Shown: positions 11,423 to 22,736 of the stretch, piece by piece | How positions within the stretch are numbered: position 1 is the stretch's first letter | Layout of the letters: the number at the start of each line of letters is the position of its first letter | Assembly: GCF_001638985.1 (NCBI RefSeq) | Contig: NW_017265145.1 | Location: 248,001 to 312,000, forward strand | DNA: 64,000 nucleotides | Direction: 5' to 3' | Source: Phycomyces blakesleeanus NRRL 1555(-) | Lineage: Eukaryota; Mucoromycota; Mucoromycetes; Mucorales; Phycomycetaceae | Translations under genes and position numbers: made by a program | Notes under the pieces: model-generated | What the model saw: the letters and a program-made list of their open reading frames with translations, nothing else | The model's database searches: none | Told to the model about the DNA's origin: nothing

Positions 11423-12575
11423 TTAATCAGTTCCAAAGTATCTAAACAGTATTTGGTTAGTCTCCAGATAAGAAAATTTAAAATAGCAGTGATTTGTTCT
11501 TACCTGCAGCCAAAATCACCGCAGCCAGGGACAATATACTTTGCTGCATCAAGTCCAGCATCAACCTCACCAACAACAATCTTGATCTTGGGGAACTGTT
11601 CAATGAAAGAAGCAATACCCTCTGGGGAAGCAATCAAGTTCAAGAAGATAATACGCTCTTCCTTAACGTTGTTGTCCAACAAGACCTTGACAGCCTGGAT
11701 AGCAGAACCACCAGTAGCTAGAAACATGTATATAATTTTTTATTCTCGGTGTAAGTATTTGTGCCAATGTTTCCATCCACCTCTATATATATATATATAT
11801 ATATATATCCTTCCTTCTGTAGGATCAATTAGCTTACCGAGCATAGGGTCCAACAACAAGACATAGCGGGAGGCAATATCCTTGGGGAGCTTAGCGTAGT
11901 AAAGCTACAGACGCACACGCACGCACACACGCAATTTGTATATAGGTCGCGTCAATAATGTGTGTTGCCATAGTAATTAATACTTCATACCTTGGGCTGG
12001 TGGGTCTCTTCATCACGCTGGATGAGGATCTTACCGATTCTCACGCTCCTGATCACCAGATTTAGTTGCTGTGTTGATTGACACGTACACGCATAATAAT
12101 AGCAATAAAGGGGAGTTAACCCAATAAAAAAAACTTACCGGCAACATTCTCTCAAACCCTGCTCCATGGCTTCACCAGCGCGCATAATGGAAACACCACA
12201 GATACGACCTTCGAAGGAAAGACCGCTGTACTTGGATCCAGTGGGTGTCTCAATAGCCTTGTTGATAACGGGAAGGTGGTTGAGTCCTAAGGTCGAAGTT
12301 TATTTTAATTGAATAAGCGCGTTCGGATATGGATATGGACGTGGATATGGACGTGGATGTGGACTTGGAATCAAATGTGGGTGTACATGGTTTTGGCTTT
12401 TTCATTGTACGCTTAGCTTACCTTCTTCGACAAGAAGACGAATGATACGGTCAGCATAGAAAATGAAGTCGCCTCTCTGGGTTTCCTTTGAGCGGACAAT
12501 GGTCATAAGTCCCTTGAGCTGGGAGGTCTGGTGAAGGAGTTGGACCTGGGATGGAAGCTTGTAACCGGAAGACAT
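11423..12575 (-). CDS. FUR1: Uracil phosphoribosyltransferase
   Basis: Converts uracil and PRPP to UMP in pyrimidine salvage, in the cytosol. Six exons (12575-12422, 12286-12139, 12048-11991, 11904-11838, 11717-11504, 11441-11423) join in frame to 219 codons, close to the yeast Fur1 length. Visible family blocks are DFIFYADRIIRLLVEEG, CGVSIMRAGEAMEQGLRECC, RSVRIGKILIQRDEET, the PRPP-binding loop LLLDPMLATGGSA and the C-terminal uracil-site block ending GDFGCRYFGTD. The last seven residues come from a 19-nt terminal exon. One residue in the uracil block is Cys where yeast and E. coli enzymes have Asp (GDFGDR or GDAGDK). An in-frame ATG further upstream (12611) would add a Phe/Leu-rich stretch, but the start at 12575 matches the family N terminus. 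It diverges from the YbaK-domain gene across about 470 bp. Confidence 0.93.
12318..12372. repeat. Short GGATATGGACGT minisatellite inside a UPRT intron
   Basis: Four to five imperfect 12-bp units (GGATATGGACGT and close variants) lie in the first intron of the UPRT gene, which runs from 12287 to 12421. Confidence 0.75.
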
Positions 12576-13046
12576 TGTAAAAAAAATTAAGAAAGAAAGA
12601 GAAAGAGACAAGCGTTTGCTTACAGGTACAATTTGTTCGTTATTTTACAAGAAAAAAATAGCACACCAAGTCACAAGTATAATCACCGCCCTGACCAGAT
12701 CAAGTAAGAAGGTCCAGGGCCTATATTTTGTCGTTATCAGGTGAGACTTGCTTCATTTTTTTTTATACTTCAAGGAAGCTTCTCTTATACCATCGACTGT
12801 TATTTTAAACAAGCAAAAAAATTATATAGAAAAAAAATAAACAACTTGATGTGCGTCAATAGCCTATCTTATCGTTTCGTGAGACATTGAATCCAGTAAT
12901 CCTCCTATTGGGTAAAGTCGTGCAATGCATCGGAGTAAACAAACGTGACTACAATCCTCTGCTTTTGATAGCTTGCCCTTCATTTCACTCACTCATTTAC
13001 TCACTCCACCCAACCTCACCAAGCTCACCAGATACAACTGCATAGT
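12576..13046. promoter_or_regulatory. Shared divergent upstream region of UPRT and the YbaK-domain gene
   Basis: About 470 bp lie between the two start codons. The region contains T-rich tracts and a C-rich stretch (about 12960-13030) directly before the + strand gene. No clear TATA box was identified. That it drives both genes is inferred from layout. Confidence 0.5.
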
Positions 13047-13501
13047 ATGCTCGTCAAAGATTTACCACTAGAGCAACGACAAGCACTCGAGGTTACACAC
13101 AATTTTTGTTTGCAAGAAATATACTTATAAACTTTATTTTTATATACTCTTGGGGGATAATTTTCTACAGGACTTGACTAATGACATTAGCAATGTCTTC
13201 AAGTCAATCTCGACAGATTACCTTGAGCAATGGCGCATTGATTGCGAGCGTGGCCCACTAACCGACTGCCCCGAGAGTGTGAAGCAGGTCAGTGCGTACA
13301 TAATATATAAAAAAGAAATGCCAATTGTTGTACTAAGACGACTGCATAGGTTGAACAAGGGTCCAAGGCCATTGGTCTTGATCACCTTTCAAAGTATATT
13401 CATGTGGAGCCCGACTACTATGACTGGGAATTGCAGCAGCGCGCGTAAAGTATTAAATCCCACATGTATATTTAAATATATACAAACGTATGCACACACG
13501 C

Positions 13502-13532
<31 letters not shown>

Positions 13533-14479
13533 TATGGGGATAACGATCCTTGGGCTGAACACCCGATCCATTTGTTTAGGTTTAGAGTTCAGGCACCTTC
13601 TCGCGAACACATGTGCAAAAGTGTGGTCCTAGAAAATACACGCTGTACCCATAGTTCCATTGAAGGTAAAGTAGTCAATTTTTTTAAAGAAAAGCTACCA
13701 AAGAAATAATTATTAAAACCCGGAATATACGCCAATAGATCGGGATAACTCTCGTTACTACTGTGTCATTACTCAGGTACTAATAAAAAAAATTAAAAAT
13801 GAAAAATGAAAAATGATATATAGGTAGATAAAAGAAGTGCTTTATTAATGGGTGTCTTACATACCCCATTTAAACCCACGTACACACACATGCGAATATT
13901 AATAATTGCTATGAATAATTATCTAGTATGTCAAACCTGTCAACACTCAGAAACTACTCAATTTTGTAAGAGATTTGAAAAATAGAGAAATCAGTAAGAA
14001 GTATTACAATTTTCGTCTGGCCGACTCAGAGGTAAAATAAATAAATAAACTGGTATTGACAAAAAAAAATCAAAATCTTATGCAAAAAAAATTGTACTTT
14101 AGAAATCACTTGAGCTGACTGGTTACAAATCAGGAGGAGTATGCCCTGTTGGTAAGTTCATTGATTAACTCAATCAGTCATTAGAATGTATATAAAATTG
14201 ATATTGGTATTAATAATCGATTAATACAGGCATGACTCAACCTGTTCCTATAATTATTGCCAAATCTATTCTTGACCTGGAGGTAAAGATATTTTTTATT
14301 TATTTATTTATTTAAAGAAGAGTAGCAATAATGACTTTTGACTAAAAAACAACTCCTTGCTTAATCTTAAAAAGCCTCCTGTGATTTACTTGGGTGCCGG
14401 TCACATTGACTGGAAATTGGGTGTCCCTGTAAAGGACTTTATCGAAGCCTCTGGCTGTTTTGTTGCAGATTTGGATTAA
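13047..14479 (+). CDS. YbaK/ProX-domain protein (aminoacyl-tRNA editing-like)
   Basis: Nine short exons (13047-13091, 13171-13287, 13350-13444, 13580-13665, 13739-13776, 13927-14031, 14103-14151, 14230-14282, 14375-14479) join in frame to 230 codons. The protein resembles the YbaK/ProX family, whose bacterial members hydrolyse mischarged aminoacyl-tRNA; the role of these stand-alone eukaryotic proteins is not settled. Visible family blocks are CKSVVLENTRC, DNSRYYCVITQ, the SKKYYNFRLADSE segment, LTGYKSGGVCPVG, and PPVIYLGAGHIDWKLGV near the C terminus. The lysine of CKSVV corresponds to the conserved active-site lysine of the fold. A CA/TG microsatellite (13494-13531) lies in the third intron. 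The start is the only ATG giving an open first exon. Confidence 0.82.
13494..13531. repeat. (CA)n/(TG)n microsatellite in an intron
   Basis: Short CA run followed by a TG run of about 14 units, inside intron 3 of the YbaK-domain gene. Confidence 0.9.
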
Positions 14480-14942
14480 ATGAAGAACATAGTGAATATT
14501 TAGAGTAATGTAGATATATAGATATATAGATATATATTAATAGATTGTATCTTGCTGACAAATTTAAAAGTTTGCATAATATTTTGATAAAGAGCATTAT
14601 TTAGAGATTAAATAATAATATAGCTTCTGATATTTATATGTGTGTTTGTGTGTGTGTTTCAATTTAAAGCAACACAGGGAGGTTTTACAGAAAATTCCCA
14701 GTTTATGGAATAAGGATCAGCTGAACTTATTAAGTTTTTTAAAGTCATTCATCCAATAAGCATTCTCTATTTTGTTACTTGGTTACACACACTTTGTATT
14801 AAGCAAAATAAGACCAAAAAATAAATAACCAGCTTGAATGTATTACAAATACGAATCTACATATTAATAATTCATTCTACCTTCTAAAAGCAATAGCAAT
14901 CAATAGTACAAATTGGGTATGCGTATTTGCGTCCGTTTCTTA
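14480..14942. other. Convergent 3' intergenic region
   Basis: AT-rich DNA between two convergent genes, with ATAGATAT repeats near 14513-14537. No gene seen. Confidence 0.5.
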
Positions 14943-15767
14943 TTAGACCTTGATGATCTTATTAAAGAAGTTTCCAGTGAGTTGAATAGCTTGAGTTGCT
15001 CTCTTTTTAACAATTTCATCGGACCAGTCAGCACGAGAAGCAGCAAAACCGTGGTGAACATCATCAAAGCGGTAGTGCTCGCAGAGATCACCAAAAGGCT
15101 TCTTGGCAAGGACAGCCATGTACTCAGTCATGTCCTTTTCATCCTTACTGGGAATTGCCAAGATAGGAGCATTGGCCTTTTCGGCATCTTTGACATCGAT
15201 AAACGAAGGGTGAATCATGCTTGCAGCAGCAAAGAAGGAATCAACAGCAGTGATTTGGACAGCAATCTAAACAAAGGGAATTCATATATAATGTTTAATT
15301 TGGTTGAATATTTACATTCGCTATATACTATCTTTTCTTTTTTGTTATTTAAAGAAGCGTACCTTTGCACCCCAGCAGAATCCGACTAATCCAGCAGCAA
15401 CAACACCCTCGTTCTGGAGTTTGGCCTTAACGCGCTCAATGAGAGGGTAGATAACCTCGAAAGAGCCAAGCTTACCAATCCAGTTCAGCAGTTTTGAAAC
15501 ATCGCCCATATCCTCATACTTGTAGGGCTTTCCATAGAAGAGATCAGGCATGATAATCTTGTAACCACAGAAATTGGCAAGAACGTCACAAAACTGCTTT
15601 GTGTTGGGATAGAAACCAAAGATATCATAGATGACAACGATGGCTTTCTTGGCATCCTTGGATCCAACAGTGTAGACGGTCAAGTCACCAAGAGTCTCAA
15701 TAGAGCCAATTGGCTGGTAGTCGGACTGGACAGGAGGGATGGTGCAGCAGGCGCGTGTAAAAGACAT
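14943..15767 (-). CDS. Dienelactone hydrolase family protein
   Basis: Alpha/beta hydrolase of the dienelactone hydrolase type, probably a cytosolic carboxylesterase. Two exons (15767-15363 and 15266-14943) join in frame to 242 codons, the usual family length. The nucleophile is Cys in GFCWGAK (about residue 131), as in true dienelactone hydrolases; the catalytic His is in HHGFAASR (about 207). An Asp of the SKDEKD segment (about 177-180) is the likely third member. The intron falls four residues after the catalytic Cys. The start at MSFTRACC is preferred because that is how fungal members begin; an in-frame ATG 12 codons upstream (15803) is also possible. The natural substrate cannot be told from sequence. 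Confidence 0.9.
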
Positions 15768-16826
15768 GTTATATTGATAAGCAAAGGGATGGTTATCTTC
15801 CAAACCAATGTTTTATACCAATTTTTTTCCAGTTATGACGTAACAAATATCAATTTCAAGGTAACATAAATTACACCGCAAAGGAGCAATATGTAACCAG
15901 ATGAACAAGTTTGAAATGTATACTTTTCTTTAAAAAAATGCCCCAAATAATTTGCTTAATAATGCATTTGAAAAAATCTGTAGTGAGTAAATGTTGTATT
16001 TTTGTATAAGTAGTCGATGTGTGGAATTAACAGTGCGGAAATGAGGTTGACCGATTTCCTTACTGTAAGCTAATTCTGTGACTATTTAATTATTTTTTTC
16101 TTTTTTTTGGGGGGAAGGAAAGAGGGAATATTTTTCTTTCTTTGTTTTTACTGTATTTCTATTTTAATAATAAACACCATAATTGAAACGTTTCAATTTA
16201 GCTGTCAAGATGTGACAGTACGCAGGATTCTTGGCTGTGTAATATGTCCATGATAAGCATAGAATACACAGAAAAAATAAAAGAGATGTGGTGTTTTGTT
16301 TAAGCGTGCTTGTGAGTTTGTTTCAATTACATACTTGAGTATTAGACTTTTGAGATGGTAATTAAGGTATCTTTAGATAATTTGAGTTGAGCTACTTACT
16401 GTATTTATTCCATTTGTTGAAGATCTCTTATGTGCTTTGTTTTGAATTTTAATCTTAAGCCTATCTATATTTATATACAAAAGATCACCTTTTTGTTAAC
16501 AAAAGTATAGAGACCAACCAGAGAGCCTTTTATATTATATAATTGTGAAGAGGAGCTTGAATCGTTTAATGTGCGTATAGAATTAAGAAAAAAGAAGGGA
16601 AAAAAAAGCATACTTGCCCTATTTTTGGCTTGGAAGGGGGACTATGCCGGATCTTACGAATTAAGGGCATCTTGTCTTTGGAGCAAATTTTTTTTCTTCT
16701 TCTTATAATTCTCATTATTATTTTATTTCCTCAAACCCCTTGTTTTCTTAATATTCTCTCTTTCTCTTATCAACAGCAGTAAACTTGATCTTTTACTATC
16801 TTTCATTTTAAAAAATACCCTTCATT
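15768..16826. other. Long upstream region, no gene
   Basis: About 1 kb between the divergent dienelactone hydrolase and Ser/Thr-rich genes. It is AT-rich with a T/G-rich run near 16092-16115 and a strongly pyrimidine-rich stretch (about 16690-16800) directly ahead of the start at 16827, typical of leaders in this genome. No gene seen. Confidence 0.5.
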
Positions 16827-18140
16827 ATGTTTGACAGGTCGGATTCAAAGCCGGAATACAGCCAACCACCTGCACTCAAACATATGAAAAGGGTCGTGAG
16901 ATCAATCCAATACTTAACACACTGGGATTCCAAAAGATCAAGCACGCGTCGGTATCATATACAAAAGCGAGCTCCTCAAGAACCTAGTGATGACAACAGC
17001 GAAACCCCAACCACCGAACCTGAGCCTAACGCAGAAGACACTCCCTCTGCCAACCCAACGAAGCCAGAAACAACTGCAGCCGCCGAGACATCTTCTAGTC
17101 CACCCAGAACTACCGAGGCCTTCCCTGAAACAACAGAACGCACATCATCCGTAGAAACTCAGGAACCCTCATCTACTGAAGCTCCTTCAAGAACTTCCCC
17201 GGCCGAGTCTTCTACACCTACGGAGACCCCAGAACCCACGTCTTCGGAATCTCCCGCTAGAACAACACCTGCAGAAACATCAGAGCCCACGGAGTCTTCC
17301 GCACCTAGTCCCTCGGAATCACCCGCACAGACATCTCCTGCAGAGACACCAACACCAACTGAATCTGCTGAACCTACACCATCAGAGTCTCCCGCAGAGA
17401 CATCTCCAGCAAAGACATCTCCAGCAGAGACATCTCCAGCAGAGACATCTCCAGCAGAGACATCTCCAGCAGAGACATCTCCAGCAGAGACACCAACTCC
17501 AACTGAATCTGCTGAACCTACGCCATCAGAATCTCCCGTAAAGACATCATCCGCACAGACATCTCCTGCAGAGACATCTCCAGCACAGACACCAACACCA
17601 ACTGAATCGGCTGAACCTACGCCATCAGAATCTCCCGCAGAGACATCATCCGCACAAACATCTCCTGCAGAGACGCCGACACCTACTGAATCTGCTGAAC
17701 CTACACCATCAGAATCTCTATCAGAGACATCTTCCGCACAAACATCTCCTGCAGAGACGCCGACACCTACCGAATCTGCCGAGCTTACACCATCAGAGTC
17801 TCCAGCACAGACATCGCCCGCAGAAACATCAACTCCAACTGAATCTGCTGAACCTACACCATCAAAATCTCTATCAGAGACTGGAACACCTACTGAATCT
17901 TCTGGACCTACACTATCAGAGTCTCCATCACAAATATCTCCTGAAGAGACGGTGACCCCTACTTCAGTAGTGCTTTCTGCCACAATTACGCCTGCCCCAG
18001 AAAGGTCGGTGCCTGTTTTAAAGCGATATTTTGGTATTCTATTTTATTTATATGTTCCATTGACTGACCTTGTTGAATCTATTTTTATCATCTTAATTGG
18101 TCGCGAAAACATTTATTTTTTACTCTCTTCCCTTTCTTGA
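16827..18140 (+). CDS. Ser/Thr/Pro/Glu-rich tandem-repeat protein, boundaries uncertain
   Basis: A single open frame of 437 codons. After a basic N-terminal segment (residues 1-55) ending in a KR pair, the body is a low-complexity mucin-like region built from variants of TPTESAEPTPSESPAETS. The region would be heavily O-glycosylated if secreted. No signal peptide is visible, so a missing upstream exon or a wrong start is likely. The last 30 residues are hydrophobic but may be read-through of an intron (there are GT sites near 18004). The frame is biased in composition, so the opposite strand is also open by accident. Tandem layout and similar composition with the gene at 18579 suggest duplication or a single mis-split gene. 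No known domain was recognised. Confidence 0.5.
   Translation: MFDRSDSKPEYSQPPALKHMKRVVRSIQYLTHWDSKRSSTRRYHIQKRAPQEPSDDNSETPTTEPEPNAEDTPSANPTKPETTAAAETSSSPPRTTEAFPETTERTSSVETQEPSSTEAPSRTSPAESSTPTETPEPTSSESPARTTPAETSEPTESSAPSPSESPAQTSPAETPTPTESAEPTPSESPAETSPAKTSPAETSPAETSPAETSPAETSPAETPTPTESAEPTPSESPVKTSSAQTSPAETSPAQTPTPTESAEPTPSESPAETSSAQTSPAETPTPTESAEPTPSESLSETSSAQTSPAETPTPTESAELTPSESPAQTSPAETSTPTESAEPTPSKSLSETGTPTESSGPTLSESPSQISPEETVTPTSVVLSATITPAPERSVPVLKRYFGILFYLYVPLTDLVESIFIILIGRENIYFLLSSLS
17396..17491 (+). repeat. 15-bp tandem minisatellite (SPAET repeat)
   Basis: Six near-identical copies of a 15-bp unit (AGAGACATCTCCAGC) encode repeated S-P-A-E-T. Such arrays usually change copy number between strains. 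Confidence 0.9.
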
Positions 18141-18578
18141 CACAATCAACATCCTATGTGAATCACCTGTACGGATGTCTAACTTTGTGCTTGGAAAAAT
18201 ACCCAAAAAAAACCTAACTCAAATCCTTAATCGTGCGAACTAATTTGACTGTTGCTGGTATCTTCTTGTGCGGAATCTACATTGGTCTTTACCAATTTGA
18301 CCTGGCTAACTTTGCTTTTGTCCTCCACTAATTCTATTTCCGCTTCTGACACACCCGTACTTTTCGATTCTAAATTCCAAAATTTTCCCTCTTTTTCTTC
18401 AACCTTGATATGTGGTGTTTTTTTTCTTGATATTCCTTTTCATCTACCTTTCTTTCACTCACTCACTCTCTCTTTAAATTTATTACTGTGCTGCTAATAT
18501 TTGCTCTTTTTTTTACTCCATTATAATATACCCTTCTTAATTTCATATTTAATTTCTTAATTTATATTTATCATCATT
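18141..18578. other. Region between the two Ser/Thr-rich genes
   Basis: AT- and T-rich with a short open stretch (about 18240-18330) reading a hydrophobic segment in one frame. It may be promoter DNA of the second gene or an intron linking the two; the sequence alone does not decide. Confidence 0.4.
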
Positions 18579-20256
18579 ATGGAAAATCCAACCTCCTCGC
18601 TTGAACCAACCAGTTCGGCTCCAACTAGCTCGGAATCCGTCGAATCTAATACACCCACATCTGTTGAACCTGTGTCCTCCAGTGCGACAGAGCCGCCTTC
18701 AAATAGCGAGTCAGTGTCCTCGAGTGCTCCAGAACCTACCGCGACTCCCACAGACTCATCAACATCAAATGCACAAACCACCGAGCCAGTATCCGAAACT
18801 TCATTGGGTCCTACTTCAAGCGTGGCTGAGCCAACATCTAGTGAAGCAGTCATTGTACCTACCGCAAGTACATCTGAGGCGGCTTCAACTGAGGCTGAGA
18901 CCACCACAAACGCTGCAGACTCAACGAGCCCAGAATCAATTACTGCTACAAACACACTAGAACCAACATCCAATGTAGCAGAACCAACATCTAGTCCTGT
19001 AGAGCCAACATCTAGCATTGCAGAGCCAACGTCTGTTCCTGTAGATCAGACATCCAGTGCTGCAGAACCAACGTCTGCTCCTATAGAACCAACATCCAGC
19101 ATTGCAGAGCCAACGTCTGTTCCTGTAGATCAGACATCCAGTGCTGCAGAACCAACGTCTGCTCCTATAGAACCAACATCCAGCGCTGCAGAACCGACAT
19201 CTATTCCTGTAGAACCAACGTCTGCTCCTATAGAACCAACATCCAGCGCTGCAGAACCGACATCTGTTTCTATAGAGCCAACATCCAGCGCTGCAGAACC
19301 AACATCTGTTCCTATAGAGCCAACATCTAGTACAATTGATCCTACTTCTAGTGATGCTATAGTGCCAAGTTCAAGTGCCCCAGAGCCAACATCTAGTGCG
19401 ATTGAAACTACCACAGATGCGGTAGAGCCCACAAGTTCAATAATAGAAACCACGCCTATTGAACCTTCTTCTACACCCTCGGTCGAACCCACCACTGAGC
19501 CTCCAAATACTACCCAAACACCTGTGCCATCAACCACTCCTGAACCAACCCCGACCCCAACCCCAACTCAAACAACACCACAACCTACAACCTCTCCTAC
19601 CAAGACAACTGCCGAAAACACACCTGATACGACTTCCTTTGTGATACCTACTAACTCGCATCAAGTATGGGTGACTTCCACTACCAATATCGAAACAGTA
19701 ACTGAGGTCGTAATTAATGGTGTTACCGTCGTCGTGACAACTGTCATTCCAAAAGCGTAAGTTGTATTCTTTTATTGTATTATTAGGACTAATCTAGAAA
19801 TAACAACACAGTCTTATTTGCTGATATTGATAAGATGTATATCTAAAACAAATCTCTTGTTTTTTTAATAGTACACTCGTGCCTTCACTAGCAGCCGGTG
19901 GAGCATCGTCATCAGATGGTAGTAGTGGTGTGTCTGCTGGTACAATTGCTGGTAGTGTAGTTGGAGGTGTAGCTGGTTTGGCGTTAATAGTGATTGGTGC
20001 TGTACTACTGCGTAAACAGCACAAGAAGAAAGAAGTGCTCCGTCGAGAACAGAGTCAATTGGATAACGAAGAATTCTATGCTGATCCATATAATACATCT
20101 GCAGACTGGTCAAACCGATATCATTCAGATGGATTCCTCGGAAGCCAACCAAGCAATACACCTTCCTCCAATCCACCAGAAGAATTAGATGAGTATGGTC
20201 ATCGTAAGACCCAGTCATGGTGGAATGGTCTTTCCCAGCGTTTACGAGGCAACTAA
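18579..20256 (+). CDS. Ser/Thr-rich single-pass membrane protein
   Basis: Two exons (18579-19756 and 19872-20256) join in frame to 520 codons. Residues 1-375 are a Ser/Thr/Pro/Glu-rich mucin-like ectodomain with EPTSSAAEPTSVPIEP repeats. A short linker with VWVTSTTNIETVTEVVING follows. After the splice comes a Gly/Ser stretch and one transmembrane helix, TIAGSVVGGVAGLALIVIGA, then a basic stop-transfer KQHKKKE and a hydrophilic cytosolic tail ending QRLRGN. This layout is that of fungal cell-surface sensors or mucins (Msb2/Wsc-like in general plan), but no WSC or other named domain is present. No signal peptide is visible at the chosen start. Function is unknown. Confidence 0.72.
19002..19169 (+). 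repeat. Two near-perfect 84-bp tandem copies
   Basis: A 28-codon unit beginning EPTSSIAEPTSVPVDQ occurs twice in a row with almost no change at nucleotide level, showing recent expansion inside the ectodomain. Confidence 0.85.
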
Positions 20257-21519
20257 AGCAGAATATAATAACTATAATTATAATACGGAGTATATTATTA
20301 TTTCATGCTTTTCCAAAAATAATACGAAAATTTATTAATAAAAAAGTACAGTATAGGCAGGTCTGTGAGACCGTATATATATATATATTTATGAACGGAG
20401 ATTAACCGTTCAAAAAAAAACAAGCTGCTCTTAAAGAACCATGAACAAAATATATAAATTGTTGGAGGATTTATACTTCTATTTAATATGATCTCTAACA
20501 TTGTATATTATAATACAAAATAGTATTTTCCCACTTTTAATCCTAAGCTAATTCTGAAATAAATTATACAAAATATAGAAATATGTAAATCTTGAACGGG
20601 ATCTTATAAAGGCGTAGCTATTCTCTAAGGGGTATTCAATAATAAATGTAGATACGATTTGAAAATATTTGCTAGTCAATAGCATTGAATATCCCTAAAG
20701 TTTGCAATTTTTGCACTTTTATCAAATACAAATATCACTTGACAATTTTTATCTATAGTACAATCGATATATATCTACAGTGAAATTCACTATAAATATT
20801 AGTTTTTCCAAAATCATTTCAATATTCTAAACCCCAAAAGCTGTAGTATATTTTCGTATTGTACTCGATCATTGACCAATTTATAAAATCATGAGATAAG
20901 AAAGAAAAAGAATATATATAAAATAAAATAAAAGAACAATACAAAGGGCTTTTGTTTAAGGATTATATTCCACGGTTTTTTTTGGGAGGGACTTTTCAGT
21001 AGAGTTAACAAGCAAAAATTGTATATTCCTTTTACCTTTCTATAAGCTGAATATGTTGTTAGACTCTTTTTGGATCAGTACTTGGTAGTTCTTCAATTTA
21101 TGTATCTTTCTTCGTTACCATCCCAAACTTAAAATAATATATGCTTTGCGAACATGAATATTTTATTTTAGAATAATTCTTTCTTCTAAAGTTGAGCTCT
21201 ATCTTTATGGAGCTGGACAGCCATATCTGTAATGTTCTATTATATTTAGATCATCTCGAATACAAATCAGCGTTAAAAGAACCAATCATAGGTTTATTAT
21301 TAAACATTAAGGTTAAAGAATAAGACATCTGCTTTAAAGACTCGGCTTATTTTAATCAAAAATGTATATAATGCAAATACGTGTATACAAATAGAAGTTT
21401 TGGATTTTATAAATACTACATCTAAATTAAGTTGACTTTAATTCTCATACAAAGTGAAGAAGAAGAAAAAACACTAGACTTTTATTATTTAATATATATA
21501 TATATTCTACAAGATTGGT
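20257..21519. other. AT-rich convergent intergenic region
   Basis: About 1.26 kb of strongly AT-rich DNA between convergent genes. Small TA microsatellites are present. No gene or transposon was recognised. Confidence 0.5.
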
Positions 21520-21962
21520 TTATTGTGTTAATGTCTTTGAGGGAGGAGCAATCTTGCCGTATATACGCCAGATATCTTCAGGATCGGAAATTGTCTTTTG
21601 GAAGACGATATATTCCTGTACAGTGTGGATCTTCTCAGGATCACCTCCAATCAAACGGTTCTTCTTATCAAATACAGCCATAGACTAATCCACAAACATC
21701 ACAGTCAGCATATCGATGTTTAGCATATATTCATGTATTACCTGTTTAGTGACCATCTTTACTGTCACTTGCCCAACAGCAAAACCATGTTTGCTCATAC
21801 CAGTAGTACCAACACATCGGACACAAACGATCTTTGGTGCCTCAGCATCACCGTGGTATTTCCACTCCCAACGTGCATTACCACGCTGCTTAAGCTGATT
21901 CTTCAAGTTCTGTATTCATATAAAAGCCAATATTCGTTTAGTACGTCCATCGAATAAAGGGC

Positions 21963-22003
<41 letters not shown>

Positions 22004-22736
22004 TTATAAACATACAGAGTACATCGAATCCAAGCAGACTTCCTCAAGAACAGTACGATCACCTCTATTATTACCAAATATCTTAGAAATGTTCCATTAT
22101 CCAATTCCACAAATTACCTTGCAAAGGCATCGTTCATATCCTTATAAGTCTCCTCAGCAACAGCCAAAAATTGTGCAGAGTTCCACTTGTCAAACTGGGA
22201 CTTGTACTTAATCAAACCTACACTGTATCACATTTTTTTGGTGGTCCCTTATCAGACAATAAAATTCACAACAATTGTAACCGTGCCTTTATTGTATTGT
22301 ATCTTATTTTACCTGAGCAAATTCTGTGCGTTATTCATCAAGTTACGCCACTTGGTAAGACGCCAGTTCTTAAAGTCAGTGATAGGTGGTGCGGTATCAG
22401 AAGGAATGTAGTTGGCTAACGAAACGTAATACGAATATGTACACAGCACATAGGAAGAATAGGAATAACAGAAGTAATAGAAGTAATAATAAAGGCAATT
22501 CACTATAAGTCTCAATTCTCGCTCAGTTTATATATTGTTTCTTCTCTACCAAAGACGCCATGGTCGCGCATGAGGACAAGCTTTCCAGGAGCGTCCCTGG
22601 TGGCATATGTACGGATGCTCAAAAGTGCCGACTTGGCGACCACAGAACCGATGGGCTGCTGGGTCTGGCTTGCCCAGAAACCAGTCGATTGGCGGGCCAA
22701 GGTTGCGAATCTGAGGCTACGTAAATTAGATGCCAT
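21520..22736 (-). CDS. MRPL45: Mitochondrial ribosomal protein mL45 (Tim44-like domain)
   Basis: Component of the large mitochondrial ribosomal subunit near the exit tunnel, in a family that helps tether the ribosome to the inner membrane. Six exons (22736-22550, 22415-22313, 22222-22118, 22064-22016, 21909-21742, 21684-21520) join in frame to 258 codons. The N terminus is rich in Arg, Ser and Ala without acids for about 45 residues, as in a mitochondrial presequence. The Tim44/mL45 fold follows, with landmarks AEETYKDMNDAFARGDR, the VCLDSMYS turn, WEWKYHGD, the QVTVKM strand and the C-terminal PEDIWRIYGKI. The first donor is GTAGAG, inferred because it is the only one keeping frame before an early stop. 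It shares a 162-bp upstream region with the GCFC gene. Confidence 0.87.
21960..22003. repeat. (CA)n(TA)n microsatellite in an mL45 intron
   Basis: A CA run followed by a TA run, within the intron between the exons ending at 22016 and 21909. Confidence 0.9.

Noticed and set aside
16838..16985. Alternative frame after a possible acceptor in the first Ser/Thr-rich gene, reading KAGIQPTTCTQTYEKGREIN
   Set aside because: It looks protein-like for about 49 codons but ends at a stop before the repeats, and no upstream exon was found to feed it.
17159..17983. Long open frame on the minus strand (Asp/Gly/Val/Ser-rich, 274 codons)
   Set aside because: It is the complement of the Ser/Thr/Pro repeat coding region; the repetitive composition removes stops on both strands. 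The same applies to 19130-19537 and 18557-19018 opposite the second Ser/Thr-rich gene.
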